Positions 34,540 through 48,800 of a stretch of 64,000 nucleotides of DNA are shown here, in pieces. Positions within the stretch are counted from its first letter, which is position 1; each line of letters begins with the position of its first letter. The stretch spans positions 3,315,672-3,379,671 of the forward strand of contig NC_135134.1 of assembly GCF_051014445.1 (NCBI RefSeq), written 5' to 3'. Under the pieces are notes generated by a model that did not search any database, had not been told where the DNA came from, and saw nothing but the letters and a program-made list of their open reading frames with translations. A program made the translations under genes and the position numbers. The DNA comes from Colletes latitarsis. Its lineage: Eukaryota; Arthropoda; Insecta; Hymenoptera; Colletidae.

Positions 34540-37500
34540 GAGGATAACGCCGGTTATGTCTCGGTTAGGTCTGGGATTTGCCCTCATCTGGCTCGCACTT
34601 TCGCATCTATCGCGTACTTGATGGCTAGATCCTGGCCTTTTTCTGGTTTGGATCACGTAGTAATGCGGTAGCACACCGAAACAGTCAATTAAACCTGGTT
34701 GCGATTAATATTTTAGAGGATAACGCCGGTTATGTCTCGGTTAGGTCTGGGATTTGCCCTCATCTGGCTCGCTCTTTCGCATTTTTCGCATACTTGCTGG
34801 CCAGATCCTGGCCTTTTTCTGGCTTGGACCACGTAGTAATTAGGTACCACACTGAAACATTCAACTAAACCTGGTTCCGATTAATGTTTTAGAGGATAAC
34901 GCCGGTTATGTCTGGGTTAGTTCTGGTATTTGCCCTCATCTGGCTCGCACTTTCGCATCTATCGCATACTTGATGGCTAGATCCTGGGCTTTTTCTGGTT
35001 CGGATCACGTAGTAATGCGGTACCACACCGAAACAGTCAATTAAACCTGGTTGCGATTAATATTTTAGAGGATAACGCCGGTTATGTCTCGGTTAGGTCT
35101 GGGATTTGCCCTCATCTGGCTCGTACTTTCGCATTGCTCGTATACTTGTTGGCCAGACCCAGGGCTTTTTCTGGTTTGGATCACGTAGTAATGCGGTGCC
35201 ACACCGAAACAGTCAATTAAACCTGGTTGCGATTAATATTTTAGAGGATAACGCCGGTTATGTCTCGGTTAGGTCTGGGATTTGCCCTCATCTGGCTCGC
35301 ACTTTCGCATTTTTCGCATACTTGCTGGCCAGATCCTGGCCTTTTTCTGGTCTGTATCACGTAGTAATGTGGTACCACACTGTAACCGTCAATAAAAGCT
35401 GGTTCCGGTTAGTATCTTAGAGGATAACGCTGGTTATGTCTGGGTTAGTTCTGGTATTTGCAATCATCCGGCTCGTACCTTCGCATTTTTCGCCTACTTG
35501 TAGTCAAGATCCTGGGCTTTTTCTGGTTTGGATAACGTAGTAATGCGGTACCACACCGTAACAGTCAATTAAACCTGGTTGCGATTAATATTCTGGAGAA
35601 TAACGCCGGTTATGTCTCGGTTAGGTCTGGGATTTGCCCTCATCTGGCTCGCACTTTCGCATCTATCGCATTCTTGGTGGCAGGGTCCTGGGCTTTTTCT
35701 GACGTGGATCACGTAGTAATGCGGTACCACACCGAAGCTGTCAATAAAAGCTGGTTCCGATTAGCATTTTAGAGGATAGCGCCGGTTATGTCGCGGTTAG
35801 TTCGGGTATTTGCAATCATCTGGCTCATACTTTCGCGTTATTCGCATACATGTTGGCAAGTTCCTGGCCTTTTTCTGGTCTGTATCACGTAGTAATGTGG
35901 TACCACACTGAAACCGTCAATAAAAGGTGGTTCCGATTAGTATCTTAGAGGATAAAGCTGGTTATGTCTGGGTTAGTTCTGGTATTTGCAATCATCTGCC
36001 TCATACCTTCGCGTATTTCGCGGACTTGTCGGCCAGATCCTGAGTTTTTTTTGGTTTCGATCGCGTAGTAATGCGGTTCCACACCGAAACAGTCAATTAA
36101 ACCTGGTTGCGATTAATATTTTGGAGGATAACGCCGGTTATGACTCGGTTAGGTCTGGTATTTGCCCTCTTCTGGCTCGTACTGTTGCATTTTTCGCATA
36201 CTTGTTGGCCAGATCCTGGGTTTTTTCTGGTTTGGACCCCGTAGAAATGAGGTACCACACGGAAACAGTCAACTAAACCTGGTTGCGATTAATATTTTAG
36301 AGGATAACGCCGGTTATGTCTGGATTATGTCTGGTATTTGCCCTCTTCTGGCTCTTACTTTCGCATTGTTCGCATACTTGAATGGCCAGATCCTGACCTT
36401 TTTCTGGCTTCGACCGCGCAGTAATGTGGTACCACACTGAAACCGTCAATAAAAGCTCGTTCGGATTAGTATCTTAGAGGATAACGCTGGTTATGGCTGG
36501 GTTAGTTCTGGTATTTGCAATCATCTGGCTCGTAGCTTCGCATTTTTCGCCTACTTGTTGTCAAGATCCTAGGCTTTTTCTGGTTTGTAACACGTAGTAA
36601 TGCGGCACCGCACCGTAACAGTCAATTAAACCTGGTTGCGATTAATATTTTGGAGGATAACGCCGGTTATGTCTCGGTTAGGTCTGGGATTTGCCCTCAT
36701 CTGGCTCGTACCTTTGCATTTTTCGCCTACTTGTTGTCAAAATCCTGGGCTTTTTCTGGTTCGGATCACGTAGTCATGCGGTACCACACCGAAACAGTCA
36801 CTAAAACCTGGTTGCGATTAATATTTTAGAGGATAACGCCGGTTATGTCTCGGTTAGGTCTGGGATTTGCCCTCATCTGGCTCGTACTTTCGCATTTTTC
36901 GCATACTTGTTGGCCAGATCCTGGCCTTTTTCTGGCTTGGACCACGTAGTAATTAGGTACCACACTGAAACATTCAACTAAACCTGGTTCCGATTAATAT
37001 TTTAGAGGATAACGCCGGTTATGTCTGGGTTAGTTCTGGTATTCGCCCTCATCTGGCTCGCACTTTCGCATCTATCGCATACTTGATGGCTAGATCCTGA
37101 CCTTTTTCTGGTTTGGATCACGTAGTAATGCGGTACCACACCGTAACAGTCAATTAAACCTGGTTGCGATTAATATTTTGGAGGATAACGCCGGTTATGT
37201 CTCGGTAAGGTCTGGGATTTGCCCTCATCTGACTCGTACCTTTGCAATTTTCGCCTACTTGTTGGCAAGATCCTGGGCTTTTTCTGGTTTGGATCACGTA
37301 GTAATGCGGTACCACACTGAAACCGTCAATAAAAGCTGGTTCGGATTAGTATCTTAGAGGATAACGCTGGTTATGGCTGGGTTAGTTCTGGTATTTGCAA
37401 TCATCTGGCTCGTAGCTTCGCATTTTTCGCCTACTTGTTGTCAAGATCCTGGGCTTTTTCTGGTTTGTAACACGTAGTAATGCGGCACCGCACCGTAACA

Positions 37501-39996
37501 GTCAATTAAACCTGGTTGCGATTAATATTTTGGAGGATAACGCCGGTTATGTCTCGGTTAGGTCTGGGATTTGCCCTCATCTGGCTCGTACCTTTGCATT
37601 TTTCGCCTACTTGTTGTCAAGATCCTGGACTTTTTCTGGTTCGGATCACGTAGTCATGCCATACCACACCGAAACAGTCAATTAAACCTGGTTGCGATTA
37701 ATATTTTAGAGGATAACGCCGGTTATGTCTCGGTTAGGTCTGGGATTTGCCCTCATCTGGCTCGTACTTTCGCATTTTTCGCATACTTGTTGGCCAGATC
37801 CTGGCCTTTTTCTGGCTTGGTCCACGTAGTAATTAGGTACCACACTGAAACATTCAACTAAACCTGGTTCCGATTAATATTTTAGAGGATAACGCCGGTT
37901 ATGTCTGGGTTAGTTCTGGTATTTGCCCTCATCTGGCTCGCACTTTCGCATCTATCGCATACTTGATGGCTAGATCCTGGCCTTTTTCTGGTTCGGATCA
38001 CGTAATAATGCGGTACCACACCGAAGCAGTCAATTAAACCTGGTTGCGATTAATATTTTAGAGGATAACGCCGGTTATATCTCGGTTAGGTCTGGGATTT
38101 GCCCTCATATGGCTCGTACTTTCGCATTTTTCGCATACTTGTTGGCCAGATCCTGGCCTTTTGCTGGCTTGGACCACGTAGTAATTAGGCACCACACTGA
38201 AACATTCAACTAAACCTGGTTCCGATTAATATTTTAGAGGATAACGCCGGTTATGTCTGGGTTAGTTCTGGTATTTGCCCTCATCTGGCTCGTACTTTCG
38301 CATCTATCGCATACTTGATGGCTAGATCCTGGCCTTTTTCTGGTTTGGATCACGTAGTATTGCGGTACCACACCGAAACTGTCAATTAAACCTGGTTCCG
38401 ATTAATATTTTAAAGGATAACGCCGGTTATGTCTGGCTTAGGTCTGGGATCTGCCCTCATCTGGCTCGTACTTTCGCATTGCTCGTATACTTGTTGGCCA
38501 GATCCAGGGCTTTTTCGGGTTTGTATCCCGTCGTAATGTGGTACCGCACCGATGCAATCAATGAAACCTGGCTGCGATGAATATTTTGGAGGATAAGGCT
38601 GGTTATGTTTGGGTGAGGTCTGGTATTTGCAATCATCTGGCTCCTACTTCCGCATTTTTCGCCTACTTGTTGTCAAGATCCTGGGCTTTTTCTGGTCTGG
38701 ATCACGTAGTAATGCGGTACCACACCGTAACAGTCAATTAAACCTGGTTGCGATTAATATTTTGGAGGATAACGCCGGTTATGTCTCGGTTAGGTCTGGG
38801 ATTTGCCCTCATCTGGCTCGCACTTTCGCATTTTTCGCATACTTGTTGGCCAGATCCTGGCCTTTTTCTGGCTTGGGCCACGTAGTAATGTGGCACCACA
38901 CTGAAACAGTCAAATATACCTGGTCACGATTAATATTTCAGAGGATAACGCCGGTTATGTCTCGGTTAGGTCTGGGATTTGCCCTCATCTGGCTCGTACT
39001 TTCGCATTTTTCGCATACGTGTTGGCCAGATCCTGGCCTTTTTCTGGCTTGGCCCACGTAGTAATTAGGTACCACACTGAAACATTCAACTAAACCTGGT
39101 TCCGATTAATATTTTAGAGGATAACGCCGGTTATGTCTGTGTTAGTTCTGGTACTTGCCCTCATCTGGCTCGCACTTTCGCTTCTATCGCATACTTGATG
39201 GCTAGATCCTGGCCTTTTTCTGGTTTGGATCACGTAGTAATGCGGTAGCACACCGAAACAGTCAATTAAACCTGGTTGCGATTAATATTTTAGAGGATAA
39301 CGCCGGTTATGTCTCGGTTAGGTCTGGGATTTGCCCTCATCTGGCTCGCTCTTTCGCATTTTTCGCATACTTGCTGGCCAGATCCTGGCCTTTTTCTGGC
39401 TTGGACCACGTAGTAATTAGGTACCACACTGAAACATTCAACTAAACCTGGTTCCGATTAATGTTTTAGAGGATAACGCCGGTTATGTCTGGGTTAGTTC
39501 TGGTATTTGCCCTCATCTGGCTCGCACTTTCGCATCTATCGCATGCTTGATGGCTAGATCCTGGGCTTTTTCTGGTTCGGATCACGTAGTAATGCGGTAC
39601 CACACCGAAACAGTCAATTAAACCTGGTTGCGATTAATATTTTAGAGGATAACGCCGGTTATGTCTCGGTTAGGTCTGGGATTTGCCCTCATCTGGCTCG
39701 TACTTTCGCATTGCTCGTATACTTGTTGGCCAGATCCAGGGCTTTTTCGTGTTTGTATCCCTTCGTAATGTGGTACCGCACCGAACCAGTCAATGAAACC
39801 TGGTTGCAATGAATATTTTGGAGGATAACGCCGGTTATGTCTCGGTTAGGTCTGGGTATTGCCCTCATCTGGCTCGCACTTTCGCATCTATCGCATGCTT
39901 GATGGCTAGATCCTGGCCTTTTTCTGGTTTGGATCACGTAGTAATGCGGTAGCACACCGAAACAGTCAATTAAACCTGGTTGCGATTAATATTTTA
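34540..39996. repeat. Higher-order repeat unit D, 5457 bp
   Basis: This is the second tandem copy of the 31-monomer unit, nearly identical to C and E. It shares AGACCC (near 35155) with E against C, and CGATGCAATC (near 38550) with C against E. These few shared variants show that the copies are distinct and not one stretch repeated by a formatting error. No gene is supported. Confidence 0.92.
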
Positions 39997-42900
39997 GAGG
40001 ATAACGCCGGTTATGTCTCGGTTAGGTCTGGGATTTGCCCTCATCTGGCTCGCACTTTCGCATCTATCGCGTACTTGATGGCTAGATCCTGGCCTTTTTC
40101 TGGTTTGGATCACGTAGTAATGCGGTAGCACACCGAAACAGTCAATTAAACCTGGTTGCGATTAATATTTTAGAGGATAACGCCGGTTATGTCTCGGTTA
40201 GGTCTGGGATTTGCCCTCATCTGGCTCGCTCTTTCGCATTTTTCGCATACTTGCTGGCCAGATCCTGGCCTTTTTCTGGCTTGGACCACGTAGTAATTAG
40301 GTACCACACTGAAACATTCAACTAAACCTGGTTCCGATTAATGTTTTAGAGGATAACGCCGGTTATGTCTGGGTTAGTTCTGGTATTTGCCCTCATCTGG
40401 CTCGCACTTTCGCATCTATCGCATACTTGATGGCTAGATCCTGGGCTTTTTCTGGTTCGGATCACGTAGTAATGCGGTACCACACCGAAACAGTCAATTA
40501 AACCTGGTTGCGATTAATATTTTAGAGGATAACGCCGGTTATGTCTCGGTTAGGTCTGGGATTTGCCCTCATCTGGCTCGTACTTTCGCATTGCTCGTAT
40601 ACTTGTTGGCCAGACCCAGGGCTTTTTCTGGTTTGGATCACGTAGTAATGCGGTGCCACACCGAAACAGTCAATTAAACCTGGTTGCGATTAATATTTTA
40701 GAGGATAACGCCGGTTATGTCTCGGTTAGGTCTGGGATTTGCCCTCATCTGGCTCGCACTTTCGCATTTTTCGCATACTTGCTGGCCAGATCCTGGCCTT
40801 TTTCTGGTCTGTATCACGTAGTAATGTGGTACCACACTGTAACCGTCAATAAAAGCTGGTTCCGGTTAGTATCTTAGAGGATAACGCTGGTTATGTCTGG
40901 GTTAGTTCTGGTATTTGCAATCATCCGGCTCGTACCTTCGCATTTTTCGCCTACTTGTAGTCAAGATCCTGGGCTTTTTCTGGTTTGGATAACGTAGTAA
41001 TGCGGTACCACACCGTAACAGTCAATTAAACCTGGTTGCGATTAATATTCTGGAGAATAACGCCGGTTATGTCTCGGTTAGGTCTGGGATTTGCCCTCAT
41101 CTGGCTCGCACTTTCGCATCTATCGCATTCTTGGTGGCAGGGTCCTGGGCTTTTTCTGACGTGGATCACGTAGTAATGCGGTACCACACCGAAGCTGTCA
41201 ATAAAAGCTGGTTCCGATTAGCATTTTAGAGGATAGCGCCGGTTATGTCGCGGTTAGTTCGGGTATTTGCAATCATCTGGCTCATACTTTCGCGTTATTC
41301 GCATACATGTTGGCAAGTTCCTGGCCTTTTTCTGGTCTGTATCACGTAGTAATGTGGTACCACACTGAAACCGTCAATAAAAGGTGGTTCCGATTAGTAT
41401 CTTAGAGGATAAAGCTGGTTATGTCTGGGTTAGTTCTGGTATTTGCAATCATCTGCCTCATACCTTCGCGTATTTCGCGGACTTGTCGGCCAGATCCTGA
41501 GTTTTTTTTGGTTTCGATCGCGTAGTAATGCGGTTCCACACCGAAACAGTCAATTAAACCTGGTTGCGATTAATATTTTGGAGGATAACGCCGGTTATGA
41601 CTCGGTTAGGTCTGGTATTTGCCCTCTTCTGGCTCGTACTGTTGCATTTTTCGCATACTTGTTGGCCAGATCCTGGGTTTTTTCTGGTTTGGACCCCGTA
41701 GAAATGAGGTACCACACGGAAACAGTCAACTAAACCTGGTTGCGATTAATATTTTAGAGGATAACGCCGGTTATGTCTGGATTATGTCTGGTATTTGCCC
41801 TCTTCTGGCTCTTACTTTCGCATTGTTCGCATACTTGAATGGCCAGATCCTGACCTTTTTCTGGCTTCGACCGCGCAGTAATGTGGTACCACACTGAAAC
41901 CGTCAATAAAAGCTCGTTCGGATTAGTATCTTAGAGGATAACGCTGGTTATGGCTGGGTTAGTTCTGGTATTTGCAATCATCTGGCTCGTAGCTTCGCAT
42001 TTTTCGCCTACTTGTTGTCAAGATCCTAGGCTTTTTCTGGTTTGTAACACGTAGTAATGCGGCACCGCACCGTAACAGTCAATTAAACCTGGTTGCGATT
42101 AATATTTTGGAGGATAACGCCGGTTATGTCTCGGTTAGGTCTGGGATTTGCCCTCATCTGGCTCGTACCTTTGCATTTTTCGCCTACTTGTTGTCAAAAT
42201 CCTGGGCTTTTTCTGGTTCGGATCACGTAGTCATGCGGTACCACACCGAAACAGTCACTAAAACCTGGTTGCGATTAATATTTTAGAGGATAACGCCGGT
42301 TATGTCTCGGTTAGGTCTGGGATTTGCCCTCATCTGGCTCGTACTTTCGCATTTTTCGCATACTTGTTGGCCAGATCCTGGCCTTTTTCTGGCTTGGACC
42401 ACGTAGTAATTAGGTACCACACTGAAACATTCAACTAAACCTGGTTCCGATTAATATTTTAGAGGATAACGCCGGTTATGTCTGGGTTAGTTCTGGTATT
42501 CGCCCTCATCTGGCTCGCACTTTCGCATCTATCGCATACTTGATGGCTAGATCCTGACCTTTTTCTGGTTTGGATCACGTAGTAATGCGGTACCACACCG
42601 TAACAGTCAATTAAACCTGGTTGCGATTAATATTTTGGAGGATAACGCCGGTTATGTCTCGGTAAGGTCTGGGATTTGCCCTCATCTGACTCGTACCTTT
42701 GCAATTTTCGCCTACTTGTTGGCAAGATCCTGGGCTTTTTCTGGTTTGGATCACGTAGTAATGCGGTACCACACTGAAACCGTCAATAAAAGCTGGTTCG
42801 GATTAGTATCTTAGAGGATAACGCTGGTTATGGCTGGGTTAGTTCTGGTATTTGCAATCATCTGGCTCGTAGCTTCGCATTTTTCGCCTACTTGTTGTCA

Positions 42901-45392
42901 AGATCCTGGGCTTTTTCTGGTTTGTAACACGTAGTAATGCGGCACCGCACCGTAACAGTCAATTAAACCTGGTTGCGATTAATATTTTGGAGGATAACGC
43001 CGGTTATGTCTCGGTTAGGTCTGGGATTTGCCCTCATCTGGCTCGTACCTTTGCATTTTTCGCCTACTTGTTGTCAAGATCCTGGACTTTTTCTGGTTCG
43101 GATCACGTAGTCATGCCATACCACACCGAAACAGTCAATTAAACCTGGTTGCGATTAATATTTTAGAGGATAACGCCGGTTATGTCTCGGTTAGGTCTGG
43201 GATTTGCCCTCATCTGGCTCGTACTTTCGCATTTTTCGCATACTTGTTGGCCAGATCCTGGCCTTTTTCTGGCTTGGTCCACGTAGTAATTAGGTACCAC
43301 ACTGAAACATTCAACTAAACCTGGTTCCGATTAATATTTTAGAGGATAACGCCGGTTATGTCTGGGTTAGTTCTGGTATTTGCCCTCATCTGGCTCGCAC
43401 TTTCGCATCTATCGCATACTTGATGGCTAGATCCTGGCCTTTTTCTGGTTCGGATCACGTAATAATGCGGTACCACACCGAAGCAGTCAATTAAACCTGG
43501 TTGCGATTAATATTTTAGAGGATAACGCCGGTTATATCTCGGTTAGGTCTGGGATTTGCCCTCATATGGCTCGTACTTTCGCATTTTTCGCATACTTGTT
43601 GGCCAGATCCTGGCCTTTTGCTGGCTTGGACCACGTAGTAATTAGGCACCACACTGAAACATTCAACTAAACCTGGTTCCGATTAATATTTTAGAGGATA
43701 ACGCCGGTTATGTCTGGGTTAGTTCTGGTATTTGCCCTCATCTGGCTCGTACTTTCGCATCTATCGCATACTTGATGGCTAGATCCTGGCCTTTTTCTGG
43801 TTTGGATCACGTAGTATTGCGGTACCACACCGAAACTGTCAATTAAACCTGGTTCCGATTAATATTTTAAAGGATAACGCCGGTTATGTCTGGCTTAGGT
43901 CTGGGATCTGCCCTCATCTGGCTCGTACTTTCGCATTGCTCGTATACTTGTTGGCCAGATCCAGGGCTTTTTCGGGTTTGTATCCCGTCGTAATGTGGTA
44001 CCGCACCGAAGCAATCAATGAAACCTGGCTGCGATGAATATTTTGGAGGATAAGGCTGGTTATGTTTGGGTGAGGTCTGGTATTTGCAATCATCTGGCTC
44101 CTACTTCCGCATTTTTCGCCTACTTGTTGTCAAGATCCTGGGCTTTTTCTGGTCTGGATCACGTAGTAATGCGGTACCACACCGTAACAGTCAATTAAAC
44201 CTGGTTGCGATTAATATTTTGGAGGATAACGCCGGTTATGTCTCGGTTAGGTCTGGGATTTGCCCTCATCTGGCTCGCACTTTCGCATTTTTCGCATACT
44301 TGTTGGCCAGATCCTGGCCTTTTTCTGGCTTGGGCCACGTAGTAATGTGGCACCACACTGAAACAGTCAAATATACCTGGTCACGATTAATATTTCAGAG
44401 GATAACGCCGGTTATGTCTCGGTTAGGTCTGGGATTTGCCCTCATCTGGCTCGTACTTTCGCATTTTTCGCATACGTGTTGGCCAGATCCTGGCCTTTTT
44501 CTGGCTTGGCCCACGTAGTAATTAGGTACCACACTGAAACATTCAACTAAACCTGGTTCCGATTAATATTTTAGAGGATAACGCCGGTTATGTCTGTGTT
44601 AGTTCTGGTACTTGCCCTCATCTGGCTCGCACTTTCGCTTCTATCGCATACTTGATGGCTAGATCCTGGCCTTTTTCTGGTTTGGATCACGTAGTAATGC
44701 GGTAGCACACCGAAACAGTCAATTAAACCTGGTTGCGATTAATATTTTAGAGGATAACGCCGGTTATGTCTCGGTTAGGTCTGGGATTTGCCCTCATCTG
44801 GCTCGCTCTTTCGCATTTTTCGCATACTTGCTGGCCAGATCCTGGCCTTTTTCTGGCTTGGACCACGTAGTAATTAGGTACCACACTGAAACATTCAACT
44901 AAACCTGGTTCCGATTAATGTTTTAGAGGATAACGCCGGTTATGTCTGGGTTAGTTCTGGTATTTGCCCTCATCTGGCTCGCACTTTCGCATCTATCGCA
45001 TGCTTGATGGCTAGATCCTGGGCTTTTTCTGGTTCGGATCACGTAGTAATGCGGTACCACACCGAAACAGTCAATTAAACCTGGTTGCGATTAATATTTT
45101 AGAGGATAACGCCGGTTATGTCTCGGTTAGGTCTGGGATTTGCCCTCATCTGGCTCGTACTTTCGCATTGCTCGTATACTTGTTGGCCAGATCCAGGGCT
45201 TTTTCGTGTTTGTATCCCTTCGTAATGTGGTACCGCACCGAACCAGTCAATGAAACCTGGTTGCAATGAATATTTTGGAGGATAACGCCGGTTATGTCTC
45301 GGTTAGGTCTGGGTATTGCCCTCATCTGGCTCGCACTTTCGCATCTATCGCATACTTGATGGCTAGATCCTGGCCTTTTTCTGGTTTGGATC
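39997..45392. repeat. Higher-order repeat unit E, third 5457-bp copy, cut short at its end
   Basis: This unit follows D at a shift of 5457 bp until about 45390. There the sequence jumps to the equivalent of about 40650, so the next copy starts 704 bp (4 monomers) further into its unit. The join is next to GGATCAGGTAGTAATG, where one C has become G. The spacing across the join is 4753 bp, again close to a whole number of monomers. Confidence 0.88.
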
Positions 45393-45850
45393 AGGTAGTA
45401 ATGCGGTGCCACACCGAAACAGTCAATTAAACCTGGTTGCGATTAATATTTTAGAGGATAACGCCGGTTATGTCTCGGTTAGGTCTGGGATTTGCCCTCA
45501 TCTGGCTCGCACTTTCGCATTTTTCGCATACTTGCTGGCCAGATCCTGGCCTTTTTCTGGTCTGTATCACGTAGTAATGTGGTACCACACTGTAACCGTC
45601 AATAAAAGCTGGTTCCGGTTAGTATCTTAGAGGATAACGCTGGTTATGGCTGGGTTAGTTCTGGTATTTGCAATCATCCGGCTCGTACCTTCGCATTTTT
45701 CGCCTACTTGTAGTCAAGATCCTGGGCTTTTTCTGGTTTGGATAACGTAGTAATGCGGTACCACACCGTAACAGTCAATTAAACCTGGTTGCGATTAATA
45801 TTCTGGAGAATAACGCCGGTTATGTCTCGGTTAGGTCTGGGATTTGCCCT
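45393..45850. repeat. Partial fourth copy of the 5457-bp unit
   Basis: This stretch matches 40640-41097 at a shift of 4753 bp, including the GGTGCCACACC and GTAGTCAAGATCC variants. It then diverges into different monomers near 45850. It is about 2.6 monomers long. Confidence 0.8.
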
Positions 45851-48800
45851 CATCTGGCTCGTACCTTTGCATTTTTCGCTTACTTGTTGGCAAGATCCTG
45901 GGCTTTTTCTGGTTCGGATCACGTAGTAATGCGGTACCACACCGAAACAGTCAATTAAACCTGGTTGCGATTAATATTTTAGAGGCTAACGCCGGTTATG
46001 TCTCGGTTAGGTCTGGGATTTGCCCTCATCTGGCTCGTACTTCCGCATTTTTCGCATACTTGTTGGCCAGATCCTGGCCTTTTTCTGGCTTGGACCACGT
46101 AGTAATTAGGTGCCACACTGAAACATTCAACTAAACCTGGTTCCGATTAATGTTTTAGAGGATAACGCCGGTTATGTCTGGGTTAGTTCTGGTATTTGCC
46201 CTCATCTGGCTCGTACTTTCGCATTTTTCGCATACTTGTTGGCCAGATCCTGGCCTTTTTCTGGCTTGGACCACGTAGTAATTAGGTACCACACTGAAAC
46301 ATTCAACTAAACCTGGTTCCGATTAATATTTTAGAGGATAACGCCGGTTATGTCTGGGTTAGTTCTGGTATTTGCCCTCATCTGGCTCGCACTTTCGCAT
46401 CTATCGCATACTTGATGGCTAGATCCTGGCCTTTTTCTGGTTTGGATCACGTAGTATTGCGGTACCACACCGAAGCAGTCAATTCAACCTGGTTGCGATT
46501 AATATTTTAGAGGATAACGCCGGTTATGTCTCGGTTTGGTCTGGGATTTGCCCTGATCTGGCTCGCACTTTCGCATCTATCGCATACTTGGTGGCTAGAT
46601 CCTGGCCTTTTTCTGGTTTGGATCACGTAGTAATGCGGTACCACACTGAAACCGTCAATAAAAGCTGGTTCGAATTAGTATCTTAGAGGATAACGATGGT
46701 TATGGCTGGGTTAGTTCTGGTATTTGCAATCATCTGGCTCGTAGCTTCGCATTTTTCGCCTACTAGTTGTCAAGATCCTGGGCTTTTTCTGGATTGGATC
46801 ACGTAGTAATGCGGCACCGCACCGTAACAGTCAATTAAACCTGGTTGCTATTAATATTTTGGAGGATAACGCCGGTTATGTCTCGGTTAGGTCTGGGATT
46901 TGCCCTCATCTGGCTCGTACTTTCGCATTTTTCGCATACTTGTTGGCCAGATCCTGGCTTTTTCTGGCTTGGACCACGTAGTAATTAGGTACCACACTGA
47001 AACATTCAACTAAACCTGGTTCCGATTAATATTTTAGAGGATAACGCCGGTTATGTCTGGGTTAGTTCTGGTATTTGCCCTCATCTGGCTCGCACTTTCG
47101 CATCTATCGCATACTTGATGGCTAGATCCTGGCCTTTTTCTGGTTTGGATCACGTAGTAATGCGGTACCACACCGGAACTGTCAATTAAACCTGATTGCG
47201 ATTAATATTTTAGAGGATAACGCCGGTTATGTCTGGCTTAGGTCTGGGATTTGCCCTCATCTGGCTCGTACTTTCGCATTTTTCGCATACTTGTTGGCCA
47301 GATCCTGGCCTTTTTCTGGTCTGGATCACGTAGTAATGCGGTACCACACTGAAACCGTCAATAAAAGCTGGTTCGGATTAGTATCTTAGAGGATAACGCT
47401 GGTTATGGCTGGGTTAGTTCTGGTATTTGCAATCATCTGGCTCGTAGCTTCGCATTTTTCGCCTACTTGTTGTCAAGATCCTGGGCTTTTTCTGGTTTGT
47501 AACACGTAGTAATGCGGCACCGCACCGTAACAGTCAATTAAACCTGGTTGCGATTAATATTTTGGAGGATAACGCCGGTTATGTCTCGGTTAGGTCTGGG
47601 ATTTGCCCTCATCTGGCTCGTACCTTTGCATTTTTCGCCTACTTGTTGTCAAGATCCTGGACTTTTTCTGGTTCGGATCACGTAGTCATGCGGTACCACA
47701 CCGAAACAGTCAATTAAACCTGGTTGCGATTAATATTTTAGAGGATAACGCCGGTTATGTCTGGGTTAGTTCTGGTATTTGCCCTCATCTGGCTCGCACT
47801 TTCGCATCTATCGCATACTTGATGGCTAGATCCTGGCCTTTTTCTGGTGTGGATCACGTAGTAATGCGGTACCACACTGAAACAGTCAATTAAACCTGGT
47901 TGCGATTAATATTTTAGAGGATAACGCCGGTTATGTCTCGGTTAGGTCTGGGATTTGCCCTGATCTGGCTTCGACTTCCGCATTTTTCGCATACTTGTTG
48001 GCCAGATCCTGGCCTTTTTCTGGCTTTGATCACGTAGTAATGCGGTACCACACCGAAACAGACAATTAAACCTGGTTGCGATTAATATTTTAGAGGATAA
48101 CGCCGGTTATGTCTCGGTTAGGTCTGCGATTTGCCCTCATCTGGCTCGCACTTTCGCATCTATCGCATACTTGATGGCTAGATCCTGGCCTTTTTCTGGT
48201 TTGGATCACGTAGTAATGCGGTACCACACTGAAACCGTCAATAAAAGCTGGTTCGGATTAGTATCTTAGAGGATAACGCTGGTTATGTTTGGGTGAGGTC
48301 TGGTATTTGCAATCATCTGGTTCCTACTTCCGCATTTTACGCCTACTTGTTGTCAAGATCCTGGGCTTTTTCTGGTCTGGATCACGTAGTAATGCGGTAC
48401 CACACCGTAACAGTCAATTAAACCTGGTTGCGATTAATATTTTAGAGGATAACGCCGGTTATGTCTCGGTTAGGTCTGGGATTTGCCCTCATCTGGCTCG
48501 TACTTTCGCATTTTTCGCATACTTGTTGGCCAGATCCTGGCCTTTTTCTGGCTTGGACCACGTAGTAATTAGGTACCACACTGAAACATTCAACTAAACC
48601 TGGTTCCGATTAATATTTTAGAGGATAACGCCGGTTATGTCTGGGTTAGTTCTGGTATTCGCCCTCATCTGGCTCGCACTTTCGCATCTATCGCATACTT
48701 GATGGCTAGATCCTGACCTTTTTCTGGTTTGGATCACGTAGTAATGCGGTACCACACCGTAACAGTCAATTAAACCTGGTTGCGATTAATATTTTGGAGG

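Noticed and set aside
18945..45392. The near-identical units being purely an assembly artefact.
   Set aside because: Scattered single-base differences distinguish every copy, and they group copies in different ways, so the copies are probably real. The exact copy number still depends on the assembly.
46672..46690. RNA polymerase III B-box-like GGTTCGAATTAG, suggesting a tRNA-derived satellite or SINE.
   Set aside because: It needs the variant found in a few monomers, lacks the final C of the box, and no suitably spaced A box or cloverleaf is visible.
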